From assembly GCF_004153455.1 (NCBI RefSeq), contig NZ_SDQE01000001.1, forward strand, positions 682,001-746,000: 64,000 nucleotides of DNA, given 5' to 3'. Positions 1-9,015 of the stretch are shown piece by piece. The notes beneath the pieces were generated by a model. That model ran no database searches. It saw only the letters and a list, made by a program, of their open reading frames with translations, and had not been told where the DNA came from. Numbering within the stretch: the first letter of the stretch is position 1; each line of letters opens with the position of its first letter. This stretch comes from Allopusillimonas ginsengisoli. Its GTDB lineage: Bacteria; Pseudomonadota; Gammaproteobacteria; Burkholderiales; Burkholderiaceae_B. Both the position numbers and the translations under genes were made by a program.

Positions 1-815
1 TCAATAAATGGGCCATCAACCAGTTTCCCGTCAACCACAAAAGCACCAGTGCCTCGAGCGAGATTATTCTCTGCAGCCTCCATCACACGAAGGGCGTGGG
101 CGACTTCGGCGGCATCTGGTATGAAAATATTGTTAGCCAATCGAACCTGAGAAGGGTGTATGCAGCTCTTGCCTGCGAATCCCATTGCATTCGCTGCTTT
201 CGCGTCTTCCTCGTAGCCTTGTGGATTGCCGATATCGACGTAGGCGCCATCGTAAGCCTCGATTCCTGCTTCGCCTGCGGCTAAACGTACTTGGATTCGG
301 ACGTACTGACACGCCTCATTGCTCGGTTGAATGCCTAATGGTTTGAATAAATCACCAAAACCTATTTGCAGACCACACACTCGTGGATGGGCCCGAGCGA
401 TCTCAGAGGCACATCGAAGTCCGCGTGGCGATTCGATATTGGCAAGGATGCCAATGGGCGTATCTACACCATGCTCTTTCTCGGCACGCTCGAGTGCTTC
501 TGCCATTGCGATGACCGCATCGGGCGATTCCACCTTCGGAAGGTTAATCTGATGTAAGGCTGCACAAGCCACCGCCTGTATATCGTCCTGAAACTCCGGT
601 GTGTCGATGCTGTTGCAACGGACGATGAGGATCTTGCCAACCTCTTGTTTAGGGGGCAACGATTTCAACCAAGTAGCCAATTCGACTCGAGCGGTGGCCT
701 TACGCCGTTGCTCAACGGCATCTTCGAGATCAAAAGAGATACCGTCCGCCTCGCTTTGCATTGCCTTGGTATACAGTTCTGGACGCGAAGCAGGTACAAA
801 CAATTTACTACGCAC
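1..815 (-). CDS. CoA-ester lyase, HpcH/HpaI (CitE-like) family, partial
   Basis: The frame opens with GTG at 815-813, preceded by GAGGAG about nine bases upstream, and is still open at base 1, so the C-terminus lies outside the window. The product begins VRSKLFVPASRPELYTKA and continues with FDLEDAVEQRR, the acidic metal- and CoA-binding motif of CitE-like lyases, and later GFAGKSCIHPSQV, a family signature. These TIM-barrel enzymes cleave 3-hydroxyacyl-CoA esters such as malyl- or citramalyl-CoA. About 271 codons are visible; 20-30 residues are probably missing. It is the last visible gene of the leftward operon whose CaiB-type transferase could supply the CoA ester. Family is sure, substrate is not. 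Confidence 0.88.
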   Translation of the reverse strand, partial: MRSKLFVPASRPELYTKAMQSEADGISFDLEDAVEQRRKATARVELATWLKSLPPKQEVGKILIVRCNSIDTPEFQDDIQAVACAALHQINLPKVESPDAVIAMAEALERAEKEHGVDTPIGILANIESPRGLRCASEIARAHPRVCGLQIGFGDLFKPLGIQPSNEACQYVRIQVRLAAGEAGIEAYDGAYVDIGNPQGYEEDAKAANAMGFAGKSCIHPSQVRLANNIFIPDAAEVAHALRVMEAAENNLARGTGAFVVDGKLVDGPFI

Positions 816-879
816 GGTGCGGTTCTCCTCTATCTACTATTTGATCAATATGGCAGGCACGATCGGGGCCATGGCGCGG

Positions 880-1761
880 TCAAGCCGCATGCGGGGAAAA
901 CCCGTAGAGCCTTTCCGGGTTATCTACTAGAACACGCCGTAACAGCTGCGGCGAGGGCGCCCAGCGCCGTAACAGCCTTCGCAATTGAACAGTCGCTATG
1001 GGCCGACCGGCGCTTATCTCCGTTACATGGGGCCAGTCGCTACCCCATACCAACCGTCCCGGCGCTGTCCTGATCAAGGTCGCTACCGTCGCTGAAACCT
1101 CGGGATAGTCCGGCTCACCGATATGGCTGTTTAGATAAGCTCCAGACAGCTTCACCCAACAGCGGCCGTTATTCAACAGTTCCTTCACCACAGGCCATGC
1201 GGCATGCTGTAGACCCTGTTCAGGTGGCAGTCGCATGATATGGTCAAACACGATGGGGCAAGGAAGTCGGTGCAGCAGAGCCGCACTATGTACTATTTGG
1301 TCTGCGGTCATATGCAATTGAACGTGCCAATCGAGATCTGCGATGCGCTCCGCCATTTCTTCGAGGAGGTCCAGATTCATGACCGTATCAGCATCATTCC
1401 AGACGCTGAATCTTAATCCTCGAATGCCCTGGGTGTTTAGCTGCCGAAGCTCAGTTGCGCTGATGCTCGGCGCTACCACCGCGATGCCTCTTGCACTTTC
1501 GCCGAGTTGGCGCAGCGCATCGAGCAAACAAGCGTTATCGGTACCATAACGCTTCGCCTGCACAATCACGGCCCGGCTTGTGCCAATCAGTGGTTGAATT
1601 TTTCGATAGTCGTTGACCGTCGCATTCGGAATCAACGCATCATAACGAGCGGTTTGCGAAAAACGCCCGTCGAAGATATGCAAGTGGCTATCGCATGCGT
1701 AATCTAGCCAACTTTCAGGAGCAACTTCTAAAGATGATGTTGTAGAGTTGATATTCTGCAT
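880..1761 (-). CDS. Amidohydrolase 2 family (2-pyrone-4,6-dicarboxylate lactonase-like)
   Basis: A 293-residue TIM-barrel metal hydrolase. The N-terminal DSHLHIFD supplies the HxH metal ligands, VQLHMTAD and VFDHIMRLP the middle histidines, and VWGSDWPH the C-terminal metal-binding Asp, the layout of LigI-like lactonases and amidohydrolase_2 proteins. The ATG at 1761 lies three bases after the stop of the upstream cyclase gene, so translation is probably coupled. It ends 64 bases before the CoA-lyase start. In this operon it could open a lactone or hydrolyse a cyclic acid before CoA activation; that is inference. Confidence 0.85.
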   Translation of the reverse strand: MQNINSTTSSLEVAPESWLDYACDSHLHIFDGRFSQTARYDALIPNATVNDYRKIQPLIGTSRAVIVQAKRYGTDNACLLDALRQLGESARGIAVVAPSISATELRQLNTQGIRGLRFSVWNDADTVMNLDLLEEMAERIADLDWHVQLHMTADQIVHSAALLHRLPCPIVFDHIMRLPPEQGLQHAAWPVVKELLNNGRCWVKLSGAYLNSHIGEPDYPEVSATVATLIRTAPGRLVWGSDWPHVTEISAGRPIATVQLRRLLRRWAPSPQLLRRVLVDNPERLYGFSPHAA

Positions 1762-1764
1762 ATC

Positions 1765-2763
1765 TTATCTCAGCGCTATAGCGTTCGCCGGCGAGCCGAC
1801 ACCACCACGCAAATTCAGTGGCACAGACACAAAAAAGTACTCGTATTGTTGATTCTGCTGAGCATCTTCGGCTAGTGCGTCCAGATCGAACATTTCTCCC
1901 AGCAAAAGCCCTAATCTCGCAATAGCAAGATGCAAGCTCGGCCGATTCTCGTGCAAAGGCCAAGCTTCGACAGTTACAGAATCAGAAGCCACGCCAATCA
2001 AGCGTTGGTCCCACAAGAATTCCCACATATCAAGGTCTCCTGATATGCCTGAATAGTCTCGATCAGCGAACAATTTACCGCGAGTGACGTCGCTTTCCGC
2101 CTCGCGGAAGGCATGAACCCAGCCAGTGCGGACCAGGAGCAGATCGCCTTGCTGTAGTTTGGTCTTTTGCCGCTCGAGGCAAGCAAGCAAGTCTTCGCGC
2201 GTAGCGACAAGACTGCCATTGGGTGACCAATGCTGGCCCGTTGCTGAGAAGAAACGCGGCAGGTCGATCAGTACTGCTCGTGTGGCGATGCCGTACCGGA
2301 CAAAGTGTTCGATGCCATTGCGTGTGCCTACGCCTTGGGTAATCTCATTGTCCTGTGCGTTGTTATAAAAACCATGTACAGGGTCGCCCACATGGGTCAG
2401 CCCATCCCACTGCGTGGAAGCTTGTAGGAAGAAATCGTCGACTTTGTCATCCCGGATATTCAGACCCGCATACGTTGTTTTGAACAATGTTTGACGCGGC
2501 GGCTTGCGTATATTGTGCGTCGCACATCCGATCGCACCAAGAGGCAAGTTCAACGGCAAGTTCAAATTGAATCTCATGCCCGTCTTCACCAGGCTGGCCG
2601 CAGCAGCGGTCTTGGCAGGCAATAGATTGTTCAGCATGCCAAGTTGGTCATTCGGTCCCCATACCCCCCAGGCTAATGGCACATCCGAATCATCAGGCCG
2701 GGGTAGATCCATGTAAGCCGTGAACCCAGATCCTGCGCAGTTGGGCGAGGTGGTCATAACCAT
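1765..2763 (-). CDS. Cyclase family protein (kynurenine formamidase-like fold)
   Basis: A 332-residue protein of the cyclase/formamidase family. DGLTHVGDPVHGF matches the histidine-rich metal-binding motif of the family, and later DMWEFLWDQ and VEAWPLHENRP are typical of the long plant/bacterial cyclase-type branch. The open frame extends further upstream, but it would overlap the GntR gene heavily; the ATG at 2763 sits 14 bases after the GntR stop and is preferred, with another ATG two codons later. These enzymes hydrolyse amide or ester bonds using Zn/Mn. Substrate unknown. Confidence 0.85.
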   Translation of the reverse strand: MVMTTSPNCAGSGFTAYMDLPRPDDSDVPLAWGVWGPNDQLGMLNNLLPAKTAAAASLVKTGMRFNLNLPLNLPLGAIGCATHNIRKPPRQTLFKTTYAGLNIRDDKVDDFFLQASTQWDGLTHVGDPVHGFYNNAQDNEITQGVGTRNGIEHFVRYGIATRAVLIDLPRFFSATGQHWSPNGSLVATREDLLACLERQKTKLQQGDLLLVRTGWVHAFREAESDVTRGKLFADRDYSGISGDLDMWEFLWDQRLIGVASDSVTVEAWPLHENRPSLHLAIARLGLLLGEMFDLDALAEDAQQNQQYEYFFVSVPLNLRGGVGSPANAIALR

Positions 2764-2776
2764 GTTGGTCGCTCGA

Positions 2777-3475
2777 TCATTGGATGGATGTCTGGCTGTC
2801 TTCTTCTTCGCGCGCAGCGCGATACGCTTCGATGACATGCGGAAGGTTAAACAGAACATGTTCGCGCTTCAGCTCCGCTGCGCAATCAAAGCGGCGCTCT
2901 TCGAGCGCGTCAATCATCTTTCTTAAGTATTCCAACGAGCGGCTTTGCGATAGACGCCGAGATAAAAGGTTGTAGCGTAATGGCTCGGACATCTCGTTTA
3001 ACCTTTTCAGCGCCAATCGCAATGGCGCATTGTCGAGATAGTCGACGATCGAATCAAAAAACCGATGGATTTCCGTAAGGTAGGTGCGGGCATCCTGTTT
3101 GTCTCTCGCGTGGCTCATACGTACACGGCAAGCTTCCAGGGTTTCAAGCAACGGGGCCAGATCGCCGACCTCGCTAAGGCAGCGCATGCCGTAGCTTTCG
3201 AGTTCGGCGCGCAGCAGATACTGATCGCGGATCTCCTTTTCTGTATAGAGGGTGACGCGAAACCCGTGACGTGGCTTATGAGTAACGAGTCCACTCTGCT
3301 CAAGCAGGAGCAAAGCTTCGCGCGCCGGTGCCCGGCTTACACCATAGCGTCGCTCGAGTTCTTGCTCACGCACAGGTTGTCCCGGCTTGAATGTACCGTC
3401 GATAATCAGTTCACGAATCTGCGTGCGCAGAAAATAAGGAATCGTGCTTGGAACGTCCCTGTGGCTTGATGTCAT
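2777..3475 (-). CDS. GntR family transcriptional regulator, FCD (FadR-like) subfamily
   Basis: A 232-residue repressor-type protein: N-terminal winged helix (VREQELERRYGVSRAPAREA, recognition helix included) followed by an all-helical FCD ligand domain. The upstream ATG at 3481 would touch AAGGAA with no spacing. The ATG at 3475 has that Shine-Dalgarno seven or eight bases away and overlaps the upstream TGA as ATGA, so it is chosen. FCD domains usually bind carboxylic acids through a metal. Its likely target is the palindrome at 5441-5462 between this operon and the TRAP genes, which would make it the local regulator. Confidence 0.9.
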   Translation of the reverse strand: MTSSHRDVPSTIPYFLRTQIRELIIDGTFKPGQPVREQELERRYGVSRAPAREALLLLEQSGLVTHKPRHGFRVTLYTEKEIRDQYLLRAELESYGMRCLSEVGDLAPLLETLEACRVRMSHARDKQDARTYLTEIHRFFDSIVDYLDNAPLRLALKRLNEMSEPLRYNLLSRRLSQSRSLEYLRKMIDALEERRFDCAAELKREHVLFNLPHVIEAYRAAREEEDSQTSIQ

Positions 3476-4179
3476 AAGCATTTCCTTTCGACGACGGGTT
3501 CTAGTTCCTGAAGGTAGGTAATGGCATCTTGCATGTCGACAACGTCCGCAAACTGCCGATCCATGTCGAACAAGCTAATGATGTGGGAAACGTTGATGCG
3601 GTCAAATACACACTCTTTGGGAACGATCGTTCTGAAGTTGTACGACGCAGCATCAAACACGGTTGCGCGGATGCAATTGCTGGTGGCACCGCCTACGATG
3701 ATGACGGTGTCGATACCGCGATCAACCAGGTATCCCAGCAAAGGCGTGCCATGAAATCCGCTGGGTTTCTTCTTAACAAATACAACATCGCCATCTGCCG
3801 GCTGAAGGCCGTCGATCAACTGCGCGCCGACGGAGCCTGATAAACACCAGTGTTCGCTGGCCAGCAAATCTCGTTTTCGTGAGTAAACTCCCATATCGCT
3901 GCCATCGGCAGCCAACTCGAAGCGCGAGAAAAAGCACGGCACTTGCGACCGCTGGGCGACGTCTACGAGTTTTGTAATTGCGTCGGCAGCCTCGCGCCCG
4001 ACTTCGCCGCAGCTGGACGGCCAATGTTCGTCCTTATTGGCCTCGCCTATCATATATTTCTGAGCATCGATCACAATGACGGCGGGCCGACTACCGAACC
4101 CCATGCGGCGACTAAAGCCGCCTCGGCGAATCGTGGCGATGTCCTTTTCCGACAAATAGGATTCCCAGAGCGTTGTCAT
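3472..4179 (-). CDS. Isochorismatase-family cysteine hydrolase
   Basis: A 235-residue protein with the catalytic triad of the isochorismatase-like superfamily: Asp in AVIVIDAQKYM, Lys in VFVKKKPSGFHGT and Cys in GGATSNCIRATVFDAASYN. Relatives include N-carbamoylsarcosine amidase and maleamate amidohydrolase, which release ammonia from an amide. Start and stop both overlap neighbours by ATGA (with the CaiB gene upstream and the GntR gene downstream), indicating one tightly coupled operon. Nicotinamidase-type metal residues are not obvious. An amide- or carbamate-bearing substrate is plausible. Confidence 0.88.
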   Translation of the reverse strand: MTTLWESYLSEKDIATIRRGGFSRRMGFGSRPAVIVIDAQKYMIGEANKDEHWPSSCGEVGREAADAITKLVDVAQRSQVPCFFSRFELAADGSDMGVYSRKRDLLASEHWCLSGSVGAQLIDGLQPADGDVVFVKKKPSGFHGTPLLGYLVDRGIDTVIIVGGATSNCIRATVFDAASYNFRTIVPKECVFDRINVSHIISLFDMDRQFADVVDMQDAITYLQELEPVVERKCL

Positions 4180-5402
4180 ACTTTCCTCTCTCGAGCCAAC
4201 TCGCTGGCCGCACGTAGCTCTTCAAGCTCTTGTTCGCTCCAACCGATTTCACGAAAAATCTGATCTGTATGCTGTCCCAATGCCGGAGCCGCGGCAGGTG
4301 CCGGGCCTGTATATTCTTTGAAATGTACTGGGCGGGTTAACCCTCGGTAGCGGCCAACTGTAGGATGAGTATAAGTCTTGATCAGATCCTGCGAAATGAC
4401 TTGTGGATCGTCAAACATGTCTTCAATAGGCTGAACCGGTGCACAAGGCACACGATCTGCGAAGATTTCCTTCCATTCGACAGCGGTGTAAGCCTGAAGC
4501 GCCCGACGCAAAACCGGCACAATTTCGTCTTCATGCTCGGCGCGCTTTTTAACCGAGTCATAGCGCTCATTTTTACCCATTTCGTCGAGCCCTGTCAGCT
4601 CGCAAAGTGCGTTCCAGAAATGGGGCGTATTTGCCGAGAGATACAGGCTGCCTTCGCGCGTGGGGTGCAGGCCGGTGATACCACCTGATCGCATATCACG
4701 CCACACATTACGATCTTCTCCATCAGCCCAAATAAATCTGGCCGATTGCATGGCTAATGCTGCGCCGAGCAACGACACACCAATGTACTGGCCGAGTTGC
4801 GTGCGCTCGCGCTGGTAAAGCGCTGAAGCCACACTGCCTGCCACGAGCGCAGAGGCGTAGTAGTCGACGACTGATCCGTAAACGATCGCAGGTTCGCTCG
4901 GCGCTCCCTGAAACGTACAAATGCCGGTCATGGTTTGCAACACCTGATCGTAACCGGCGCTGTTTTTCAACGGGCCGCTCTCGCCGTACCCAGTCAATGC
5001 ACAGTAAATCAAGCGTGGATTACGTGCTTTCAGCGTGTCGTAGTCGATGCCGAGGCGCGAAGGGACTGCAGGTCGAAAATTGTGCACGAGAACATCTGCC
5101 GTTTCGACAAGACTCAAAAGCGCCTGGATGCCCACGGGGCTTTTGAGATCGAGCACGACACCGCTTTTGCCACGGTTAACTCCTAAGAAGGCCCTGCTGT
5201 CACCCCGCAGCGTTGATGGGTAATTCCGCAGATTGTCTCCCCATGGCGGCTCGATCTTTATGACTTCGGCCCCTTGGTCTGCCAACAAGCTGCATCCATA
5301 GGGGCCGGCGATATAAGCACTTAAGTCCAAAACGCGTACGCCGGCAAGCGGCCCGCCGTTGCAGCTTACTTCGTCCTTGTGATCCCAGCTTGATCCTGCC
5401 AT
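4176..5402 (-). CDS. CaiB/BaiF family (family III) CoA-transferase
   Basis: A 408-residue family III CoA-transferase. GVRVLDLSAYIAGPYG and the following DQGAEVIKIEPPWGD are the classical N-terminal signature; SAGYDQVLQ contains the Asp that forms the acyl-CoA anhydride intermediate. The longest frame starts at a TTG inside the regulatory palindrome; the ATG at 5402, preceded by GGGGGAG, fits better. These enzymes move CoA between carboxylic acids. Paired with the CitE-like lyase at the end of the operon this recalls malate or citramalate cleavage routes, but the true acid is unknown. It is the first gene of the leftward operon. Confidence 0.9.
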   Translation of the reverse strand: MAGSSWDHKDEVSCNGGPLAGVRVLDLSAYIAGPYGCSLLADQGAEVIKIEPPWGDNLRNYPSTLRGDSRAFLGVNRGKSGVVLDLKSPVGIQALLSLVETADVLVHNFRPAVPSRLGIDYDTLKARNPRLIYCALTGYGESGPLKNSAGYDQVLQTMTGICTFQGAPSEPAIVYGSVVDYYASALVAGSVASALYQRERTQLGQYIGVSLLGAALAMQSARFIWADGEDRNVWRDMRSGGITGLHPTREGSLYLSANTPHFWNALCELTGLDEMGKNERYDSVKKRAEHEDEIVPVLRRALQAYTAVEWKEIFADRVPCAPVQPIEDMFDDPQVISQDLIKTYTHPTVGRYRGLTRPVHFKEYTGPAPAAAPALGQHTDQIFREIGWSEQELEELRAASELARERKV

Positions 5403-5440
5403 TGCTCCCCCAGTGTACAAATCCAGTGCAGTTATTGTAC

Positions 5441-5462
5441 TATATATTGTCGACAATATATA
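5441..5462. promoter_or_regulatory. Perfect 22-bp palindrome, candidate GntR/FCD operator
   Basis: The left arm at 5441-5451 (tatatattgtc) is exactly reverse-complementary to the right arm at 5452-5462 (gacaatatata). The core TTGTCGACAA resembles operators of FCD-type GntR repressors. It lies 39 bases upstream of the CaiB start and 34 bases upstream of the TRAP receptor start, so one dimer could control both divergent units. Regulator assignment to the GntR gene at 2777-3475 is inference from position. Confidence 0.7.
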
Positions 5463-5495
5463 TATGACGTTAATTCAAAGCCAAAGGAGAAGCTA

Positions 5496-6473
5496 ATGAA
5501 TCTGCGTAAACATCCTCTCGTCGTTTTGGGCCTGGCCGCCACACTGGCGTGCGTGGGGCTTCCTGCCGCCGCAGCGACTGATGTGACCGTCGCTTATGTC
5601 ACCGCGCCTGATTCACCGCAGGGAGCTCAGGTGAAACATTTCATTGAACTTGTCAATAAAGAGATGCCCGGCCAGTTCAATTTCAAAGTATTTCCTAGCG
5701 GGCAATTAGGTACCGAATCATCGGGTTTGCGCCAATTGCAGGTTGGCACCCTAGATATGGCCAATCTCGTCACGCCCATCACCGAAGCTGTGCCAAAAAT
5801 GGGCATCTTCGATTTGCCGTTTCTATTTAAGGGCGATGAGCACGCCCGGCGCGCTCTTACGCCCGAACTGCGTGACGAAATGCGGCAAACCGTTGAAGGC
5901 GCTACCGGGCTTACGCTCCTGGGAATTTATGACACCGGCTTCAGGCAAGTCATCTCAAAGCGTCCAATCCATACAGTTGCAGACATGGCAGGCGTACGAA
6001 TCCGGGTGCCAGGCGGGGCGCTCCGTCAACAACTCTTCAAGGATCTTGGCGCTAATCCGACCCCTATCGATTGGACCGAAACCTACACCGCATTGCAGAC
6101 GGGTGTGGTAGATGGTGTCGAGGCGGCCATCTATGGGCACTACGAGGCAAAGCTTTATCAAGTCGCGAAGAACCTCGTCATGACGAACCACGCCTTTTCT
6201 CAGAGCTACTTAACGGTTTCTAAAACCTTCTGGAACAAGCTTACTGACGAGCAGAAAAAGCAGTTCAGGAAGATAGGGCAAGAGATGATCGATTGGTCCT
6301 TCGACTATTCGATCGACACCGCACAAAAAGATCTTGATGTCATGAAGGCAGATGGCTTGGAAATAAATGAAATCAATCAAGACGAGTTCCGTAAGCGTGT
6401 TGATCCTATTTACTCGGCATATATAAAGAAGTATGGCGACTCTTGGGTGAAGGCGATCGACAGCGTGCAATAA
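5496..6473 (+). CDS. dctP: TRAP transporter solute-binding protein, DctP/TeaA type
   Basis: A 325-residue periplasmic receptor with an N-terminal Sec signal (LVVLGLAATLACVGLPAAAA) and a strong AAAGGAGAAG site before the ATG. GVRIRVPGGALRQQL contains the conserved arginine that salt-bridges a substrate carboxylate, and WTETYTALQTGVVDGVE is the DctP hinge signature. It is first in a receptor-small-large permease set transcribed away from the catabolic operon. The ligand is presumably the organic acid handled by that operon. Confidence 0.93.
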   Translation: MNLRKHPLVVLGLAATLACVGLPAAAATDVTVAYVTAPDSPQGAQVKHFIELVNKEMPGQFNFKVFPSGQLGTESSGLRQLQVGTLDMANLVTPITEAVPKMGIFDLPFLFKGDEHARRALTPELRDEMRQTVEGATGLTLLGIYDTGFRQVISKRPIHTVADMAGVRIRVPGGALRQQLFKDLGANPTPIDWTETYTALQTGVVDGVEAAIYGHYEAKLYQVAKNLVMTNHAFSQSYLTVSKTFWNKLTDEQKKQFRKIGQEMIDWSFDYSIDTAQKDLDVMKADGLEINEINQDEFRKRVDPIYSAYIKKYGDSWVKAIDSVQ

Positions 6474-6562
6474 CTCTTCTTCACCTCTTCATTGCTATCC
6501 ATCCGCATGACGGGCGCAAACCCGGACGCGGATGGCCTATCTGACATCACAGCGAGTCGACT

Positions 6563-7063
6563 ATGAAGCCCTGGCAAATCTTGGACGATGTTACGGACGC
6601 GGTTCTTGCCGCGAGCTTGGCTGCCGTCAGCGTCATCATCACCATCAACGTGATCATGCGCTACGTCTTTAATGCATCACTCTCATGGTCAACTGAGCTG
6701 AGCGGTGGCTTGCTTGTTTGGATCACATTTCTTGGGGCGTATCGTTGCTCGCGAGAACAGACTCATCTGAGCATTTCGCTACTGTCTGAGCATTGCTCTC
6801 CCCGTACGCGCCACCGAGTGGCAATCGCACGTTCATTGATTCAATGTGCCTTTTTCGTCATGCTCGGCTACCTCAGCTTGCGTGTCACTCAACTTGTGGG
6901 CGGTAGCCACATGCAAACAATAGAGTGGCCCGTAGGAATTTGGTTCTCTGGCATATGTGTCGGTTTCTTTCTACTGACCTTGTCCGAAGCGCGCGATCTC
7001 GTGACGCTCATAAAGCAGCGGCCGACCCCTCCGAACGACCAAGCAAGCCGCTTAGACATATGA
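6563..7063 (+). CDS. dctQ: TRAP transporter small permease, DctQ type
   Basis: A 166-residue integral membrane protein with four hydrophobic helices. The first helix contains VIITINVIMRYVFNASLSW, the usual DctQ pattern, followed by ELSGGLLVWITFLGA. It pairs with the large permease downstream to form the sodium-driven membrane component. It lies 89 bases after the receptor gene and 111 bases before the large subunit, with no further gene visible in that second gap. Confidence 0.9.
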   Translation: MKPWQILDDVTDAVLAASLAAVSVIITINVIMRYVFNASLSWSTELSGGLLVWITFLGAYRCSREQTHLSISLLSEHCSPRTRHRVAIARSLIQCAFFVMLGYLSLRVTQLVGGSHMQTIEWPVGIWFSGICVGFFLLTLSEARDLVTLIKQRPTPPNDQASRLDI

Positions 7064-7174
7064 GAGGGTGGCGTGTTGCGTACAGATGTTTTTCCCGTGA
7101 CGAACGAAACGACGTGCTCAGTGCATCAGGCAACAGTCACATGGCCTTCTAAATCTTAGGGATGCGAAAAGTAG

Positions 7175-8434
7175 ATGTTTACAACCATAGCGATAATAAT
7201 CCTGCTTGTACTTATCGTCCTCGAGATACCAATCGGGTTTGCACTTATCATTGCATCGAGCATCGGGCTATGGCTTTCGCCCGCAGGCCTAATGAACGCC
7301 CCGATCAAGCTCTTGGATAGCACCTCCAATTTCGTCATACTCGCGCTGCCGCTCTTCATATTGATGGGCGCGCTGATCACGGAAGCGGGTATTGCTCGAC
7401 GCCTTATCGACTTGGCTCAATCCTTAGTCGGCTGGATGCGAGGCGGACTTGCGCATGTGAATGTCGTAACGAACATGTTCGTCGCGGAAATTAGTGGTAG
7501 CCCGACGGCAGACGCAGCAATGCTGGGCAAGATTTTTGTACCCGAAATGGCTGAAAACGGTTACCCAAAAGAATTCGCCGCTGCCGTTACTTCCGCCGCT
7601 GCCGTCATAGGCGGCATAATTCCTCCATCCATTTCCTTCATCATCTACGGAGCTGTCACTAACACATCCGTCAGAGATTTGTTCATTGCTGGGATCATAC
7701 CGGGGATATTACTGGGTTTTCTTTTTATGGTAGTAAGCTACTTATACGCAGTACGTAAAGGGTTCACAAGCACACAGCCCTTCAGTGTAAATCTTCTGCT
7801 GCGTGCGACAAGAGATGCATTGATCCCGTTGCTGATTCCAATATTGGTGGTCGGTGGATTGATTTACGGTGTCTTTACGCCAACCGAAGCGGCGGGGGTG
7901 GGTGTTGTGATAGCCTTGGGCTATGGTTTAGCAACCCGGTTGTTGACCCGTCAAGCGTTTTATAGAAGCCTTGTCATCTCTACACACCAGAGTGCTGCCA
8001 TCATGGTTATCATTGCTGGTGCTGCGCTTTTTGGCCAACTACTGGCGCTTGAGCAGGTGCCACAGCACATTAGCGCATTTCTTGCGAATATGGGCGCGTC
8101 CCAGATTGAAATGCTGCTTCTCGTGAATATAGTCCTGTTATTCGTTGGCTTATTCCTAGAGCCCGCTTCAGCGATACTCATCGTAGTGCCACTCTTATAC
8201 CCGATTGTCATCCAGTACGGCATCGACCCAGTCCACTTCGGCGTGATGACAGTCGTCAACCTCGCTATTGGGCAACAAACCCCTCCTACCGCACCTGTAT
8301 TGCTGACAGTATGCGCCGGGTCAAATCTAAGAATCGGCCCGGTGTTGACGTACATGAAATATTATCTCGTGGCCATGGTTATCGCCCTGATGCTCATTAC
8401 GTTTGTACCGGAGCTTAGTCTGTGGCTTGTATAG
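7175..8434 (+). CDS. dctM: TRAP transporter large permease, DctM type
   Basis: A 419-residue polytopic protein of the DctM/YiaN family with about a dozen membrane segments. Family motifs visible include EISGSPTADAAMLGKIFVPEM, GGIIPPSISFIIYGAVT and GVFTPTEAAGVGVVIAL. This subunit forms the substrate path and binds sodium. It completes the first TRAP set. Just after the stop the sequence changes to insertion-sequence debris, so the transcription unit probably ends here. Confidence 0.93.
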   Translation: MFTTIAIIILLVLIVLEIPIGFALIIASSIGLWLSPAGLMNAPIKLLDSTSNFVILALPLFILMGALITEAGIARRLIDLAQSLVGWMRGGLAHVNVVTNMFVAEISGSPTADAAMLGKIFVPEMAENGYPKEFAAAVTSAAAVIGGIIPPSISFIIYGAVTNTSVRDLFIAGIIPGILLGFLFMVVSYLYAVRKGFTSTQPFSVNLLLRATRDALIPLLIPILVVGGLIYGVFTPTEAAGVGVVIALGYGLATRLLTRQAFYRSLVISTHQSAAIMVIIAGAALFGQLLALEQVPQHISAFLANMGASQIEMLLLVNIVLLFVGLFLEPASAILIVVPLLYPIVIQYGIDPVHFGVMTVVNLAIGQQTPPTAPVLLTVCAGSNLRIGPVLTYMKYYLVAMVIALMLITFVPELSLWLV

Positions 8435-8435
8435 C

Positions 8436-8861
8436 TGTTAGCGCCGATATAATACTGACCCACCGAGCGTGTGGACAAAATCTTGGACTACTTTGGAGTA
8501 GTTCATGTACTCGTACGAGGATCGCCTGCGTGCCGTCAGGCTGTATCTGAAACTTGGCCGTCGCATCAATGCATTCATATCGGTATCCATGAATGCGACA
8601 TCTAAGAATTGTCCTGCGCCGCCCATGCATTGGCACACACTTTCTGATACGCACCTGCGCTGACCGGCTCAGCGGCGATGGCCCAGCAGATGCGCCATGA
8701 ACAAACTACCAAACGTCGCTCCAGCAAGTCTGCAGTCGCAGCAGTCGATACTGCACTAGGTAAACAAGGCATTCGTCCTAGTCGAGTTCCAGGCAATGAG
8801 CAAGAGGCAACGCTCAACCGTCATCAGTTTGTTCGTGCACCTGCTAGTTGTTAGCGCCGAT
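8436..8861. mobile_element. Insertion-sequence remnants bounded by a 13-bp direct repeat
   Basis: The 13-base word tgttagcgccgat occurs at 8436-8448 and again in the same orientation at 8849-8861. The first copy runs into ATAATACTGACCCA, resembling terminal repeats of IS21-like elements. Between them lie an IS3-type transposase N-terminus (8505-8573) and an unrecognised 58-codon frame (8678-8854). No intact transposase is present, so this reads as nested, decayed insertions behind the TRAP operon. The IS family assignment from ends is tentative. Confidence 0.55.
8505..8573 (+). pseudogene. Truncated IS3-family transposase N-terminus
   Basis: Starting from ATG at 8505 the frame reads MYSYEDRLRAVRLYLKLGRR, the conserved opening of a group of IS3-family transposases (helix-turn-helix start). 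Similarity stops after about 23 codons, close to an 8-bp inverted repeat (gcattcat / atgaatgc, 8571-8596), and the frame then runs into unrelated sequence. Only the very beginning of the gene remains. Confidence 0.65.
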
Positions 8862-9015
8862 CTCCATCATGTCCATGATCGACCTAAAACGTTCAATATC
8901 TAGTGCATATTTGATTGTATTTTTTTATGTATATTGTGCACCACTCGTAGCCCTTTAGGCGCCATACTCCAGTTTGTGCTTGCGTGGGCATTTTCGGGAG
9001 ATCCGTGAATCGATT
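8862..9015. other. Intergenic stretch with no recognisable gene
   Basis: Part of the 643-base gap between the TRAP large permease and putP. It is AT-rich around 8905-8940 and contains no frame with a plausible start and ribosome site. It probably represents the flank of the decayed insertion elements. Confidence 0.4.
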
